This document shows, piece by piece, positions 8,752 to 17,409 of a stretch of 64,000 nucleotides of DNA (positions are counted from its first letter, which is position 1; each line of letters starts with the position of its first letter). The notes beneath the pieces were generated by a model that saw nothing but the letters and a program-made list of their open reading frames with translations, searched no databases and was not told the origin of the DNA. The translations under genes were made by a program, and so were the position numbers. The DNA lies in the NCBI RefSeq assembly GCF_041415945.1, contig NZ_JBGCUS010000001.1:186001-250000 (forward strand), given 5' to 3'. The stretch is from Ancylobacter sp. IITR112 (lineage in GTDB: Bacteria; Pseudomonadota; Alphaproteobacteria; Rhizobiales; Xanthobacteraceae).

Positions 8752-9560
8752 AGGGCGTCTCCCTTGACCGACTGTTCCATCCGCCGCGCCAGCAGAGCGA
8801 TCGGGTAGCAATAGGCGAAGAACAGAAACAGGGTGGTGATGTAGAAATAGACGATGACACGCTCGTTCTCCATGGAGAGAAGCGTGTTGAGCGTGGTGAT
8901 GACATCCTGAATACCCGTCACCGTGGCCAGTGAAGTAGCGATCATCAGGAGGGCGTAGAGATTCATGAAGCCGGGGATCATCCGGCGCAGCGCCTGCGGC
9001 AGGATGATGCGGCGATAGATCGCCATCGGCATGTAGCCGAGGGCGCGCGCGGCCTCCCATTGCCCGGAATGGACCGACTGCACCGCGCCGCGAACCACCT
9101 CGGCGAAATTCGCCGCCGTCGGCAAAGCGAGGCCGATGACGGCCTTCACGAAGGCCGGCACGGCGATGCTCATCCCGAACAGCCGCACATTGAACGGGAT
9201 GATGTAGAGCATGGCGAACAGCAGCACGATCCAGGGTGAATTGCGCAGGAAGTTCATGATGAAGAAGCAGGGCAGGCGGATCGCCCGGCTTTTCGCCATC
9301 ATGCCGAGCGCCAGCAGGGTGCCGAGCACCGCCGCCAGCGCCATCGCGCACAGGCCGAGGAAAATGTTCAGCGCGAAGCCGCCGGTGAGCGGCCAGCCAT
9401 CGCCGGAGCCGGTGAGCAGGAGCGGCAGTCGCATCCACACGCGCTGCCAGTAGACCGCCCCGCCCGAGAGCGCATCCACCGTCACCCAGGCCAGCACCGC
9501 CGCGACGATGGCGAGCTGCACCAGCCGCTTCTTCTCGTGATAGGTCAGGGGCCACTGCAT
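8748..9560 (-). CDS. Polar amino-acid ABC transporter, permease (second of pair)
   Basis: A 270-residue inner-membrane permease. The HisM/GlnP-type EAA loop is visible as GQWEAARALGYMPMAIYRRI, followed by ILPQALRRMIPGF. Hydrophobic segments flank it. The first ATG after the preceding gene's stop (9560, one base past TGA at 9562-9564) is taken as the start; an alternative ATG at 9578 overlaps the first permease gene. It pairs with the 9562-10278 product to form the membrane channel. Sequence upstream of the EAA loop (FFIMNFLRNSPWIVLL) is typical of the family. Confidence 0.9.
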   Translation of the reverse strand: MQWPLTYHEKKRLVQLAIVAAVLAWVTVDALSGGAVYWQRVWMRLPLLLTGSGDGWPLTGGFALNIFLGLCAMALAAVLGTLLALGMMAKSRAIRLPCFFIMNFLRNSPWIVLLFAMLYIIPFNVRLFGMSIAVPAFVKAVIGLALPTAANFAEVVRGAVQSVHSGQWEAARALGYMPMAIYRRIILPQALRRMIPGFMNLYALLMIATSLATVTGIQDVITTLNTLLSMENERVIVYFYITTLFLFFAYCYPIALLARRMEQSVKGDAL

Positions 9561-9561
9561 C

Positions 9562-10278
9562 TCAGTTGCCCTTGCCATAGCCGGGGAAGGCGAGGGCGCG
9601 CTCAAGGCGCGACAGGCCCCAGGAGAGCAGGCTGACCAGCGTTACATAGATCAGCAGCACGAGGATCATCACCTCGGCGGTGCGGAATGTGTCGTTGTAG
9701 ATCTGGCCGGCATAATAGACGAGTTCCGGCACGGTGATCACCGAAGCCTGTGAGGTGGTCTTGAACAGGTTGGTGAGGATGTTGGTGAGCGCCGGCAGGC
9801 AGATGCGGCTGGCGATCGGCACCTCGATGCGGCGGAAGCGGCCCCAGCGGCTGTAGCCGAGCGAACGCGCCGCCTCGGTGACCGCGCGCGGCAGGCTGTC
9901 GAGCCCCGAGCGGAACGCCTCGATGCACAGGGCGCCGCCGAACAGGCTGAGCGAGACCAGCGCGCAGTCGAAGGCGGAGAGCAGCGGCATGCTGAGCCCG
10001 GTCGCCGGGTCCGTCACCCGCAGCCCGATGGTGCTCAGCGTGAAATAGAAGAACAGCATCTGCAGCAGCGGCGGGGTATTGCGGAACAGTTCGACGAACA
10101 GCTCGATCAGCGCGTCGAGCCAGGCGATGCGCAGGGTGAGGGCCAGCGCACCGAAGCCGCCGATGAGGACGGCGATCGCCGAAGAGGCGAGCGCCAGGGC
10201 GATGGTGTTGAGCGTCCCGCGGAGCAGCCACCCCTGATAGACCGGGTCGCTCAGCCAGGAATAATCGAGACCGAACAC
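9562..10278 (-). CDS. Polar amino-acid ABC transporter, permease (first of pair)
   Basis: A 238-residue membrane permease with the motif ELFRNTPPLLQMLFFYF and the EAA loop AVTEAARSLGYSRWGRFRRI, the docking site for the ATPase. It begins MFGLDYSWL, as many GltJ/GlnP-type permeases do. It is encoded between the binding protein (24 bp upstream) and the second permease (overlapping region at 9560), all on the minus strand. Confidence 0.9.
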   Translation of the reverse strand: MFGLDYSWLSDPVYQGWLLRGTLNTIALALASSAIAVLIGGFGALALTLRIAWLDALIELFVELFRNTPPLLQMLFFYFTLSTIGLRVTDPATGLSMPLLSAFDCALVSLSLFGGALCIEAFRSGLDSLPRAVTEAARSLGYSRWGRFRRIEVPIASRICLPALTNILTNLFKTTSQASVITVPELVYYAGQIYNDTFRTAEVMILVLLIYVTLVSLLSWGLSRLERALAFPGYGKGN

Positions 10279-10302
10279 GGGCAGGCTCCGCGGGACCGGG
10301 GA

Positions 10303-11130
10303 TCAGGGCTGCTTCAGCTTTTCGGCCGCAGCCTTGGCGCGCTCGGCGATGTAGGCGGAGTGCGGCATGCCATAGGTGGTTTCCCACTCGATCAGCTTGC
10401 CCTCGGCCTCGGCCTTGGTGATGGCCTTGTTCACCGCCGCCCGGAAGGCGTCGTCGCCCTTGCGGATGCCAGCCGCCTGCGGAATGTACTCATAGGGGTC
10501 GACGGCGATGGTGTAGTCGGCCCATTCAGGTTCCTCGGTCTTCTTGCGCAGCGTCATGTCGTCGAAGACGAAGCCGACGCAGCGATTGTCCTTGAGCGCG
10601 CGATAGGCTTCCGGCTGCGTCTTGAAGGCGGTGAGCTTGATGCCGAGATCCTCGGTCAGGTGCTTGTTGTAGTAGGAGCCCTGGATGCCGCAAAGCGTCA
10701 GGCCCTTGAGCGCTTCCCAGGTCTTGAAGGTCGCCGCCTTCGGCGCGAGGACGGAGGGGCCGGGCGCCGAGACATAGTATTCGGAAAAGTCGATGACCTT
10801 GGCGCGCTCGGCGGTGACGCCGAGGGTGGCGAAGATGATGTCGATGCGGCCGGAGTTGAGGAACTCGATACGGTTGGCGGCCACAACAGGCACCAGTTCC
10901 ACCTTGCCATCGGGGCCGAGCAGTTCCTTGGCGACATATTTGCCGAGATCGACCTCGAAGCCGACGATCTCGCCCTTGTCGTTGAGGAAGCCGTAGGGCG
11001 GGTAGTCGTTTTTCACGCCAATGGTCAGCGTGCCCTTGGATTTGGCGTCGGCAAGCGTGTCGGCGCTGGCCGCGCCGATGCCGAGCGTCACCGCAAGCGC
11101 GGCGGCAATGGTCAGAATGGTGGTTTTCAC
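10303..11130 (-). CDS. Amino-acid ABC transporter substrate-binding protein
   Basis: A 275-residue periplasmic family-3 binding protein. A GTG start at 11128-11130 with GAGGG just upstream gives a clean signal peptide (KTTILTIAAALAVTL, cleavage after ASA). The longer frame back to 11205 has no membrane-export logic. Mature-protein motifs include TLTIGVKNDYPPYGF and GFEVDLGKYVA, typical of the family. The gene is first in the minus-strand operon, before two permeases and an ATPase. It faces a divergent IclR regulator across 165 bp, which may control it. Confidence 0.9.
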   Translation of the reverse strand: MKTTILTIAAALAVTLGIGAASADTLADAKSKGTLTIGVKNDYPPYGFLNDKGEIVGFEVDLGKYVAKELLGPDGKVELVPVVAANRIEFLNSGRIDIIFATLGVTAERAKVIDFSEYYVSAPGPSVLAPKAATFKTWEALKGLTLCGIQGSYYNKHLTEDLGIKLTAFKTQPEAYRALKDNRCVGFVFDDMTLRKKTEEPEWADYTIAVDPYEYIPQAAGIRKGDDAFRAAVNKAITKAEAEGKLIEWETTYGMPHSAYIAERAKAAAEKLKQP

Positions 11131-11294
11131 GTTACGGCCCTCTGGTTCTGGTTGAGCATGACGTCGCGTGGCGGAAGGCGCTGCGGCCGGGCATCGACTG
11201 TTCAAAATCTAGCCTCGGTGGCCGCTGCTTGTTTTTTGAACATTGATTACGATAAAATCTCACACTACAAGCTGTTACCTCGACGTTTATCATT

Positions 11295-12071
11295 ATGTGG
11301 AAACTGATGGCCGCAACTTCTGCCAATGGCTCGCAATTGCTGGACCGGGCGGCGCTGCTGCTCGACCTCATCGCCGATGGCACACCCGATGGCCTGACGC
11401 TCAAGGATCTGGTGCAGCAGTCCGGGCTCAACACCGCCACCTGTCACCGCATCCTCAACACGCTGGTCGGGCACCGGCTGCTGGCGCGCGACGACAGGCG
11501 CAAGCGCTACCGGCTCGGCGCCAAGATGTTCATCTATGGCGCCCGCGCCGCGCGGGGCCCCGGGCTCATCAGCCGCTGCGAGATCGGCCTGACGCGCCTG
11601 CGCAAGAAGACGGGCGAGACCACCCATCTGATGTCGCGTCACAATCACGACTCGCTCTGCCTCGCGCGCCGCGACGGTGAATGCGTGGTGCAGACCCTGA
11701 CCGGCAGCATTGGCGGATCGGTGCCGCTGGGCGTGGGGCCGGGCAGCATCGCCATGCTGTCCTTCCTCGACCGCGAGGAGCAGGATTTCATCCTGCGCGC
11801 CAATGAAGGCCGCTTCGCCGCGTTTCGCGACCTGCCGGTCGAGAAGGTGGAGCAGCTGATCGCGGAAACGCGGGCGCGCGGCTATGCCGTCGATATCGGC
11901 GAACTGATCCCGGGCATCGCCGGCGTCGCCATGCCGATCCTCGACGAGGCGGGAGTGCCGGTCGCCTCGCTGGGCTTCACCTTCCTCTGCGCCAAGATCG
12001 TGCCCGGCTTCGTCGAAGGCTACGCCGCGCTGCTGCGCACCGAGATCGACCTCATCGAAAGCCGCAACTGA
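11295..12071 (+). CDS. IclR-family transcriptional regulator
   Basis: A 258-residue regulator. The N-terminal winged helix covers about residues 12-75 (LDRAALLLDLIADGTP; SGLNTATCHRILNTLVGHRL). The C-terminal IclR effector domain ends with GIAGVAMPILDEAGVPVASL, the usual ligand-pocket strand. It lies divergent to the amino-acid ABC operon and convergent to the SDR gene, so it probably controls the transporter and the linked oxidases. No strong ribosome site is visible before ATG 11295; ATG 11307 is an alternative. The effector is unknown. Confidence 0.88.
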   Translation: MWKLMAATSANGSQLLDRAALLLDLIADGTPDGLTLKDLVQQSGLNTATCHRILNTLVGHRLLARDDRRKRYRLGAKMFIYGARAARGPGLISRCEIGLTRLRKKTGETTHLMSRHNHDSLCLARRDGECVVQTLTGSIGGSVPLGVGPGSIAMLSFLDREEQDFILRANEGRFAAFRDLPVEKVEQLIAETRARGYAVDIGELIPGIAGVAMPILDEAGVPVASLGFTFLCAKIVPGFVEGYAALLRTEIDLIESRN

Positions 12072-12078
12072 TCCTCCG

Positions 12079-12780
12079 TCAGAACGATTCCTCCAGCGTC
12101 CAGTTCACCGCGAATTCGGCGACGCTCGACGTGTTCGGCAGTTCGATCAGGAAGAGGATGGCGCGCGCGATATCCTCCGGGGATGTGAGTTCCTCGGCGG
12201 CGCGCGTGGTCAGCGGCAGCCCCATATCGGTCGCCACGAAGCCGGGGCAGACGGCGGTGGCGCGGATGCCATGCTCGAAGCCGGTGTGCCGCAGCGCATG
12301 GGCGAGGCCGGTGGCGGCGAATTTGGACACGGAATAGAGGCTGGAGATCGCCGATTTGACCCGCTTTCCCGACAGCGAGGAGACGATGATCACCCGGCCG
12401 CGCCCGCAGGCGGCGAGGTCTTCCCACGCCGCCTTGGCGAGCCGGCGGGGGGCCGCGACATGCACCTCCATCAGCCGGGAAAGCTCCTCGTCCTCCGCCG
12501 CGATCACATCCTTGCGGATCATGATGCCGGCATTGGCCACCACGGCGTCGATGCGGCCGAAACGGGCGCGCGCCTCTCCCACCCAGCGCGCCGCCGCGCC
12601 GGGATCGGTTGCTTCATAGGCGCAGACCTGCACCTCGCCCGGGCCCTGCGCGGCCCACTCCGGCGGCGCCGGATCGCGCATGCCGAGCGAGACGTTCCAG
12701 CCGGCTTGCATCATCGCGCGGCCGGTCGCCGCGCCGATGCCGCGCCCGCCGCCGGAGATGAGGACGGTACGTTGTGTCAT
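12079..12780 (-). CDS. Short-chain dehydrogenase/reductase
   Basis: A 233-residue classical SDR. The N-terminal cofactor motif is SGGGRGIGAATG, NAG appears in VVANAGIMI, and the catalytic Ser-Tyr-Lys is in VSSLSGKR...LYSVSKFA. It should oxidise or reduce a hydroxyl/carbonyl group with NAD(P). It is encoded 10 bp after the FAD oxidase at 12791-14113 on the same strand, so the two probably act in sequence, for example on an aldehyde released by oxidative deamination; that is inference. The frame is open further upstream, but ATG 12780 gives the standard SDR N-terminus. Confidence 0.87.
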   Translation of the reverse strand: MTQRTVLISGGGRGIGAATGRAMMQAGWNVSLGMRDPAPPEWAAQGPGEVQVCAYEATDPGAAARWVGEARARFGRIDAVVANAGIMIRKDVIAAEDEELSRLMEVHVAAPRRLAKAAWEDLAACGRGRVIIVSSLSGKRVKSAISSLYSVSKFAATGLAHALRHTGFEHGIRATAVCPGFVATDMGLPLTTRAAEELTSPEDIARAILFLIELPNTSSVAEFAVNWTLEESF

Positions 12781-12790
12781 GGGAAGCCTC

Positions 12791-14113
12791 TCAGGCATGA
12801 GGTGGCAGCTCGGCGCCCTCGCGGCGCGCGGCGCGGGTGTCGGTGTAGCGGAAGTAGCGCAGCCGCAGCTTCGGCGCGTAGTCCATGTAGAAGGGTGCCG
12901 CTTCCAGCGGCTCGATGCGCAGCGACAGCTCGGAGTCCGGCACACCCATCGCCCATTCCGCGAGAATGCCGCCAAGCATCGAGCCGGTCGGCACGCCGCG
13001 CCCGGACAGGCCGGTCAGCGCCACCACGCCGGGCGCCAGCCCGAACAGCCGGGGCACCGTGCGCACCTGCATGTCGAGCTCGCCATACCAGAAATATTCC
13101 CAGCGGATCGGCACGGTGATCTGCGGATGCAGCCAGCGCAGCCGGTCCGCCATCACCTGGTGGGTATAGGCCATGTCGGCGCCGCGCGCGCCCATCGGGA
13201 ACATGGAGGCGACGATGCGGCCTTCGGCATTGTATTTGTAGACATAGATGTCGCCGCGTCCATCATGCATGGTGGTGTTCTGCGGCAGCACGCGGGCGCG
13301 CAGTTCCGGGTCGAGCGGCTGGGTGGCGCAGACGAAGACCTTGAGGATCTTGAAGCTGCGGTCGAGTTTCGGCCACGCCTTCACCGTGTACGCGCCGGTG
13401 GCGAAGATCACCTTTTCGGCCACCACCTCGCCGCGCGGCGTCTTCACCTTCCAGCGCAGGCCTTCGGGTTCGACATCCTCGGCCGGCGTGTCGGTGTAGA
13501 GCGTGGCGCCCTCCTGCAGGGCGGCGCGGGCGAGGCCGCGCGCATAGCCGAGCGGGTTCATATGCCCCGCCTCCTCGTGAAACCAGCCGCCATAGAAGCG
13601 GGGGCTTCCGGTGAGCGCGGTCACCGCGTCGCGGTCCAGCAGCCGCGTCCGGGCACCCACCGCATTATACTGCTCGACCTTGCCGTTCAGAATCTCCACC
13701 GCGCCCGGGCGCAGCGCGCCCATGACATAGCCGTTCTGCTGCCATTCGCAGTCGATCTGATAGTCGCGGATCATCGCCGCCACGCGGTCATTGGCCCGCG
13801 TCTGGCGCTGGATCAGCCGCGCGGCCCAGGGTTCCCCGAGGATCTTCCGCAGCGCGGGAAGGCTGTAATAGCTGAAGGTGGGCGTGCAATGGCCGGCATT
13901 GCGCCCGGAGCCGCCAAAGCCGGCCTCCTGCGCCTCCAGCAGCACCACCTTCACCCCCTGCCGCGCCAGTTCCAGTGCGGTGGTCAGGCCGGTGAAGCCC
14001 GCGCCGACAATGCAGACATCGGCGTCCACCCGCCCTTCGAGCGGGGCGGTCTGCGGCGGTGGCGCCGCCGTTGCATACCAGAGGGTCGTGGTGAAAGGGG
14101 AGAACGTGCTCAT
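12791..14113 (-). CDS. FAD-dependent oxidoreductase (gamma-glutamylputrescine oxidase-like, DAO family)
   Basis: A 440-residue DAO-family flavoprotein. It has the N-terminal WYATA...P segment seen in PuuB relatives, the dinucleotide fold VCIVGAGFTGLTTALELA at about residue 33, and the FAD motif GFGGSGRNAGHCTP. The C-terminal region (LTGLSGRGVPTGSMLG) closes the FAD site. It resembles but is clearly distinct from the product of 6559-7866. It would oxidise an imported amine or N-substituted amino acid. A divergent amidase gene begins 250 bp away, and an SDR follows on the same strand. Confidence 0.86.
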   Translation of the reverse strand: MSTFSPFTTTLWYATAAPPPQTAPLEGRVDADVCIVGAGFTGLTTALELARQGVKVVLLEAQEAGFGGSGRNAGHCTPTFSYYSLPALRKILGEPWAARLIQRQTRANDRVAAMIRDYQIDCEWQQNGYVMGALRPGAVEILNGKVEQYNAVGARTRLLDRDAVTALTGSPRFYGGWFHEEAGHMNPLGYARGLARAALQEGATLYTDTPAEDVEPEGLRWKVKTPRGEVVAEKVIFATGAYTVKAWPKLDRSFKILKVFVCATQPLDPELRARVLPQNTTMHDGRGDIYVYKYNAEGRIVASMFPMGARGADMAYTHQVMADRLRWLHPQITVPIRWEYFWYGELDMQVRTVPRLFGLAPGVVALTGLSGRGVPTGSMLGGILAEWAMGVPDSELSLRIEPLEAAPFYMDYAPKLRLRYFRYTDTRAARREGAELPPHA

Positions 14114-14200
14114 CGTCGCCTCTGCCGGGGCCGGCTCCGAAATCGGGATGGCGGTAGCGGACCACGTTGCCGGCTAAGGCGTCAATCCAATTCCACGATG

Positions 14201-14220
14201 AGGATTTCATATCCTGAAAT
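14201..14220. promoter_or_regulatory. Nested inverted repeats in the oxidase/amidase divergent promoter region
   Basis: AGGAT-N5-ATCCT (14201-14215) overlaps ATTTCA-N5-TGAAAT (14204-14220) in an AT-rich patch within the 251-bp divergent gap (14114-14364). This suits a regulator site serving both genes. The rest of the gap shows nothing further. Confidence 0.4.
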
Positions 14221-14364
14221 TATCATATAGTGAAAAATGAGCGCCGGCCGCGCCAAACCGCAAGGCCGTCGGCGATTGCCGGCGGGCGCTTGGTCGCCGA
14301 CAATGGCGGCGCGGGGCCGGGGAGGCTGGCCGCGCCCGTTCCTTGCCGAGACAGTGCCCAGACC

Positions 14365-15774
14365 ATGCCGATATCTCTGATGGAGCTCAGCGCCAGCGAG
14401 CTGTCCCGCCTTATCGCCCGCCGGGCGCTGAAACCGTCGGAGCTGATGGAGGCCTATCTGGCGCGGTTCGCCAGCACCAATCCGGCGGTGAACGCCATCG
14501 TCTCCGCCCGTGACCCCGACGATCTGCGGGCGCAGGCGCGAGCGATGGACGACGCGCCGCCGCGTGGCTGGCTGCATGGTCTGCCGCTGGCGGTGAAGGA
14601 TCTCGTCGCCGTGCGCGGGTTGCGCACGACCTTCGGCTCGCCGCTGTTCCGCGATCATGTCCCCGACGAGGACGATCTGGTGGCGGCGCGGCTGCGCGCC
14701 GCCGGGGCCATCTTCACCGGCAAGACCAACACGCCGGAATGGGGGCAGGGCAGCCACACCTTCAACCCGGTGTTCGGCGCCACCCGCAACCCCTGTGATC
14801 TCTCCCGCTCGGCGGGGGGCTCGTCCGGCGGCGCGGCCGCCGCGCTGGCGGCGCGGCTGGTGCCGGTCGCAGATGGCTCGGACATGATGGGAAGCCTGCG
14901 CAACCCGGCCGCCTTCTGCAATGTCTATGGCTTCCGGCCGAGCTGGGGCCTCGTTCCCGCCGATGCGGGGGGCGACACTTTCCTCGCGACGCTGGCGACG
15001 GACGGGCCGATGGCACGCACCATCGAAGACCTCGCGCGCCTGCTGGAAACGCTGGCCGGGCCGCATCCGGCCGTGCCCTTCGGCCGGGTGTGCCCGCCGC
15101 TCGCCGACCGGCTCGATATCGACCTGCGCGGCCGGCGGATCGGCTGGCTGGCGGATTGGGGCGGCGCCTATCGCTGCGAGCCGGGCATTCTCGACATCTG
15201 CGCCAGCGGCCTTCGCGTGTTCGAGGAACTCGGCGCGCGGGTCGAGCCGCTGCCGCCGCCCGTCGCGGCGGAAGAACTGTGGCAAGCGTGGATCCGCCTG
15301 CGCGGCTTCCTCAATGCGGGCGCGAAGGGGGCGCTGCTCGCCGATGCCCACAGCCGCGACCTGTTGAAGCCGGAGAGCCGGTGGGAGATCGAGTTCGGCC
15401 AGACCGTCACCGCGCCGCAGCTCTATGCAGCCAGCCTCACCCGCTCACGCTGGTACGCGCAGGCCGCAGCGCTGTTCGAGCGCTACGACTTTCTCGTCCT
15501 GCCCTCGGCGCAGGTCTGGCCGTTCCCGGTGGAATGGCGCTGGCCCGCCGCCATTAACGGGCGGGCGATGGACACTTATCACCGCTGGATGGAGGTGGTG
15601 GTTCCGGTCAGCCTGATCGGCCTGCCGGCGCTGGCGCTGCCCTGCGGTTTCGGCCCCTCGGGCCTGCCGATGGGCCTGCAACTGATCGGCCGCGATGGCG
15701 GGGATGCCGATGTTCTCGCGGCCGGACAGCAGTATCACCTCGCCACCGACTGGCCGGCGCGCGCGCCGTCATGA
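14365..15774 (+). CDS. Amidase-signature family amidase
   Basis: A 469-residue amidase-signature hydrolase. The catalytic triad can be read from the sequence: Lys78 in LAVKDL, cis-Ser153 in GGSSGG and nucleophile Ser177 in GSDMMGSLRNPA. The intervals of 75 and 24 residues equal those of FAAH (Lys142, Ser217, Ser241). The usual GSDTGGSIR is GSDMMGSLR here, a conservative but unusual variant. ATG 14365 starts just before MELSASELSRLI, the normal N-terminus; a longer frame exists but is Arg/Pro-rich noise. It cleaves an amide to acid and ammonia. Divergent from the FAD oxidase gene, it may process the same nitrogen source. Confidence 0.88.
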   Translation: MPISLMELSASELSRLIARRALKPSELMEAYLARFASTNPAVNAIVSARDPDDLRAQARAMDDAPPRGWLHGLPLAVKDLVAVRGLRTTFGSPLFRDHVPDEDDLVAARLRAAGAIFTGKTNTPEWGQGSHTFNPVFGATRNPCDLSRSAGGSSGGAAAALAARLVPVADGSDMMGSLRNPAAFCNVYGFRPSWGLVPADAGGDTFLATLATDGPMARTIEDLARLLETLAGPHPAVPFGRVCPPLADRLDIDLRGRRIGWLADWGGAYRCEPGILDICASGLRVFEELGARVEPLPPPVAAEELWQAWIRLRGFLNAGAKGALLADAHSRDLLKPESRWEIEFGQTVTAPQLYAASLTRSRWYAQAAALFERYDFLVLPSAQVWPFPVEWRWPAAINGRAMDTYHRWMEVVVPVSLIGLPALALPCGFGPSGLPMGLQLIGRDGGDADVLAAGQQYHLATDWPARAPS

Positions 15775-17181
15775 TGCCGCGTCGGCACCGAGCCGCCCGG
15801 CCACGGTCTGGGCGATGCGGATGGCATAGTTGGTAACGTCCGGCAACCCCATCAACTCGCCCACCGTGCCGCGCGCCAGCGGGCCGGCGACATAGAGCCC
15901 GGGGGTCGGTACCCCCGCCGCGCCGATGGCCCGCCCATCCGCGGCCACCTCGATACCGAGACCCAGCGGGTCCGGCCGGGCCAGCCCGGCACCCGCCAGC
16001 GCGGCGAGCACCGGATTGCCGGCAAATACCTGCCCATGCGCCGGGCCGGTGGCGGTGACGACCGCGTCGAAGGCCTCCCGCACCTCCCGCCCGTTGCGCC
16101 GTTCGCGCAGGGTGACGTGGATCGTCCCGTCCTCCACAGTCACCTCCCGCAGCGAGCCGGCGCGCAGGTGGAGCGTTCCGGCCGCCATGCGCCGGTCGAG
16201 CACCTCCTCCACCTGCGGGGCGATGCGGAAGCGGTGCACGTCCCAGAACGGGCGCAGATGCCGCAGCACGCGCGCCCGCTCGGCGAGCGGCAGCGCGTTC
16301 CAGATGATCCCTCCCTGCAGCCGCACCTGGTCCAGCACGCAGTGCCAGCTCATTCCCGCCTGCTCCGCCTGCCGCACGCTTGTCCGGATGCGACGCACGA
16401 GTTCGCCCGCCCGGCGCGCCGGCGCGGTCGCGAAATCGCCGAACGGGTCATGCAGTTCGGCCGGGTGGCCACGCGAACGCAGGCCGCGCCGCGACAGCGC
16501 GACGATCGCGCCGCGATGGCCCAGCCGCTCAAGGCTGGCGACGATGTCGGCCATGGTCAGCCCGGTGCCGACGATCAGCACCCGGTCCTCGGGCCGCACC
16601 GCCACCAGCGCTCCGTCGCGCCAGGGGTCGGCGACGAAGCGCGGATGGCCGGCGAGAGCGCGGGCGAGGGTGGAAGGCGGGCTCGGCGGTGCATGCGCCA
16701 CCGCCAGCACGACGATCCCGGCCAGCACGGCCGAGCCGTCAGAGGCGCGGATGAGAAAGCCGTCCGCGCGCGCCTCCACCGCCTCGGCGGCCGCGACGAG
16801 ATGCTCGACGCGCGGGCCTAGCGCGGCGATCTGCGCGGCGACATAGGTGCCGAACACCGCGCGGGCGGGAAAATTGCGCCCGCCGCTGCGTCGCGCCGCC
16901 GGGTCGGCGTCGAGCGTGCCGGAGGCGTCAAGCCAGTCGTTGAAATGGCTCGGCTGGTCCGGCAGCAGCGACATTCGCGTCGCCGGCACATTGATGCGGT
17001 GGCTGGGGTCGGCGGCGGAATAGGCGAGGCCGCGCCCGACCTCGCGGCGCGGCTCGATGACGAGCACGCGCTCAAGCGCCGGATGCAGCCGCAGCAGATG
17101 CCAGGCGACCGCCGCGCCGGAAAAGCCGCCGCCGATGATCGCCACCGGCACGCGGCGGGCTTCTGCCGGTGCAGCCTTCAT
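15769..17181 (-). CDS. FAD/NAD(P)-binding protein (COG4529-type, HydA/YdhS-like)
   Basis: A 470-residue flavoprotein with a Rossmann motif near the N-terminus (VAIIGGGFSGAAVAWHLL), the family segment RGLAYSAADPSHRINVPA, and a second nucleotide motif VLIVGTGLTMADIVASL at about residue 210. COG4529 proteins are poorly characterised; some take part in N-hydroxylation-like or redox chemistry. ATG 17181 is preferred, since the frame upstream to 17355 is low-complexity Arg-rich. The last six bases overlap the convergent amidase stop. Nothing in the context fixes a substrate. Confidence 0.8.
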   Translation of the reverse strand: MKAAPAEARRVPVAIIGGGFSGAAVAWHLLRLHPALERVLVIEPRREVGRGLAYSAADPSHRINVPATRMSLLPDQPSHFNDWLDASGTLDADPAARRSGGRNFPARAVFGTYVAAQIAALGPRVEHLVAAAEAVEARADGFLIRASDGSAVLAGIVVLAVAHAPPSPPSTLARALAGHPRFVADPWRDGALVAVRPEDRVLIVGTGLTMADIVASLERLGHRGAIVALSRRGLRSRGHPAELHDPFGDFATAPARRAGELVRRIRTSVRQAEQAGMSWHCVLDQVRLQGGIIWNALPLAERARVLRHLRPFWDVHRFRIAPQVEEVLDRRMAAGTLHLRAGSLREVTVEDGTIHVTLRERRNGREVREAFDAVVTATGPAHGQVFAGNPVLAALAGAGLARPDPLGLGIEVAADGRAIGAAGVPTPGLYVAGPLARGTVGELMGLPDVTNYAIRIAQTVAGRLGADAAS

Positions 17182-17362
17182 GCCGGGCAAGCGCCGGCGG
17201 CCGCGCGGGGACCGCCGCCCGCCGTCGGGTCCGATGCATCGCTGCCGGGATCGGCGTCGTCCTGCGTCATGCCAGTGCCGTGTCGCCCGAGCCACCACCC
17301 TGCGGCGCCGCCCATCGGCCGCGCCGGCCGAGTCGCCCCGGTGCGAACCTAGCACGCCGGGC

Positions 17363-17393
17363 GCCGGGCGGGGCAGAGCCCGTGCCGCCCGGC
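17363..17393. terminator. Candidate terminator hairpin after the sugar operon
   Basis: GCCGGGCGG and CCGCCCGGC form a perfect 9-bp stem with a 13-base loop, 17 bp past the SMP-30 stop. There is no U-tract. The remainder of the 17182-17409 gap shows no gene. Confidence 0.4.
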
Positions 17394-17409
17394 TCCCTTC
17401 CCCCGGCCA

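Noticed and set aside
6559..14113. Assigning either DAO-family oxidase as the missing D-hydroxyproline dehydrogenase
   Set aside because: Both lie over 40 kb from the hydroxyproline-type operon and look more like PuuB than DadA.
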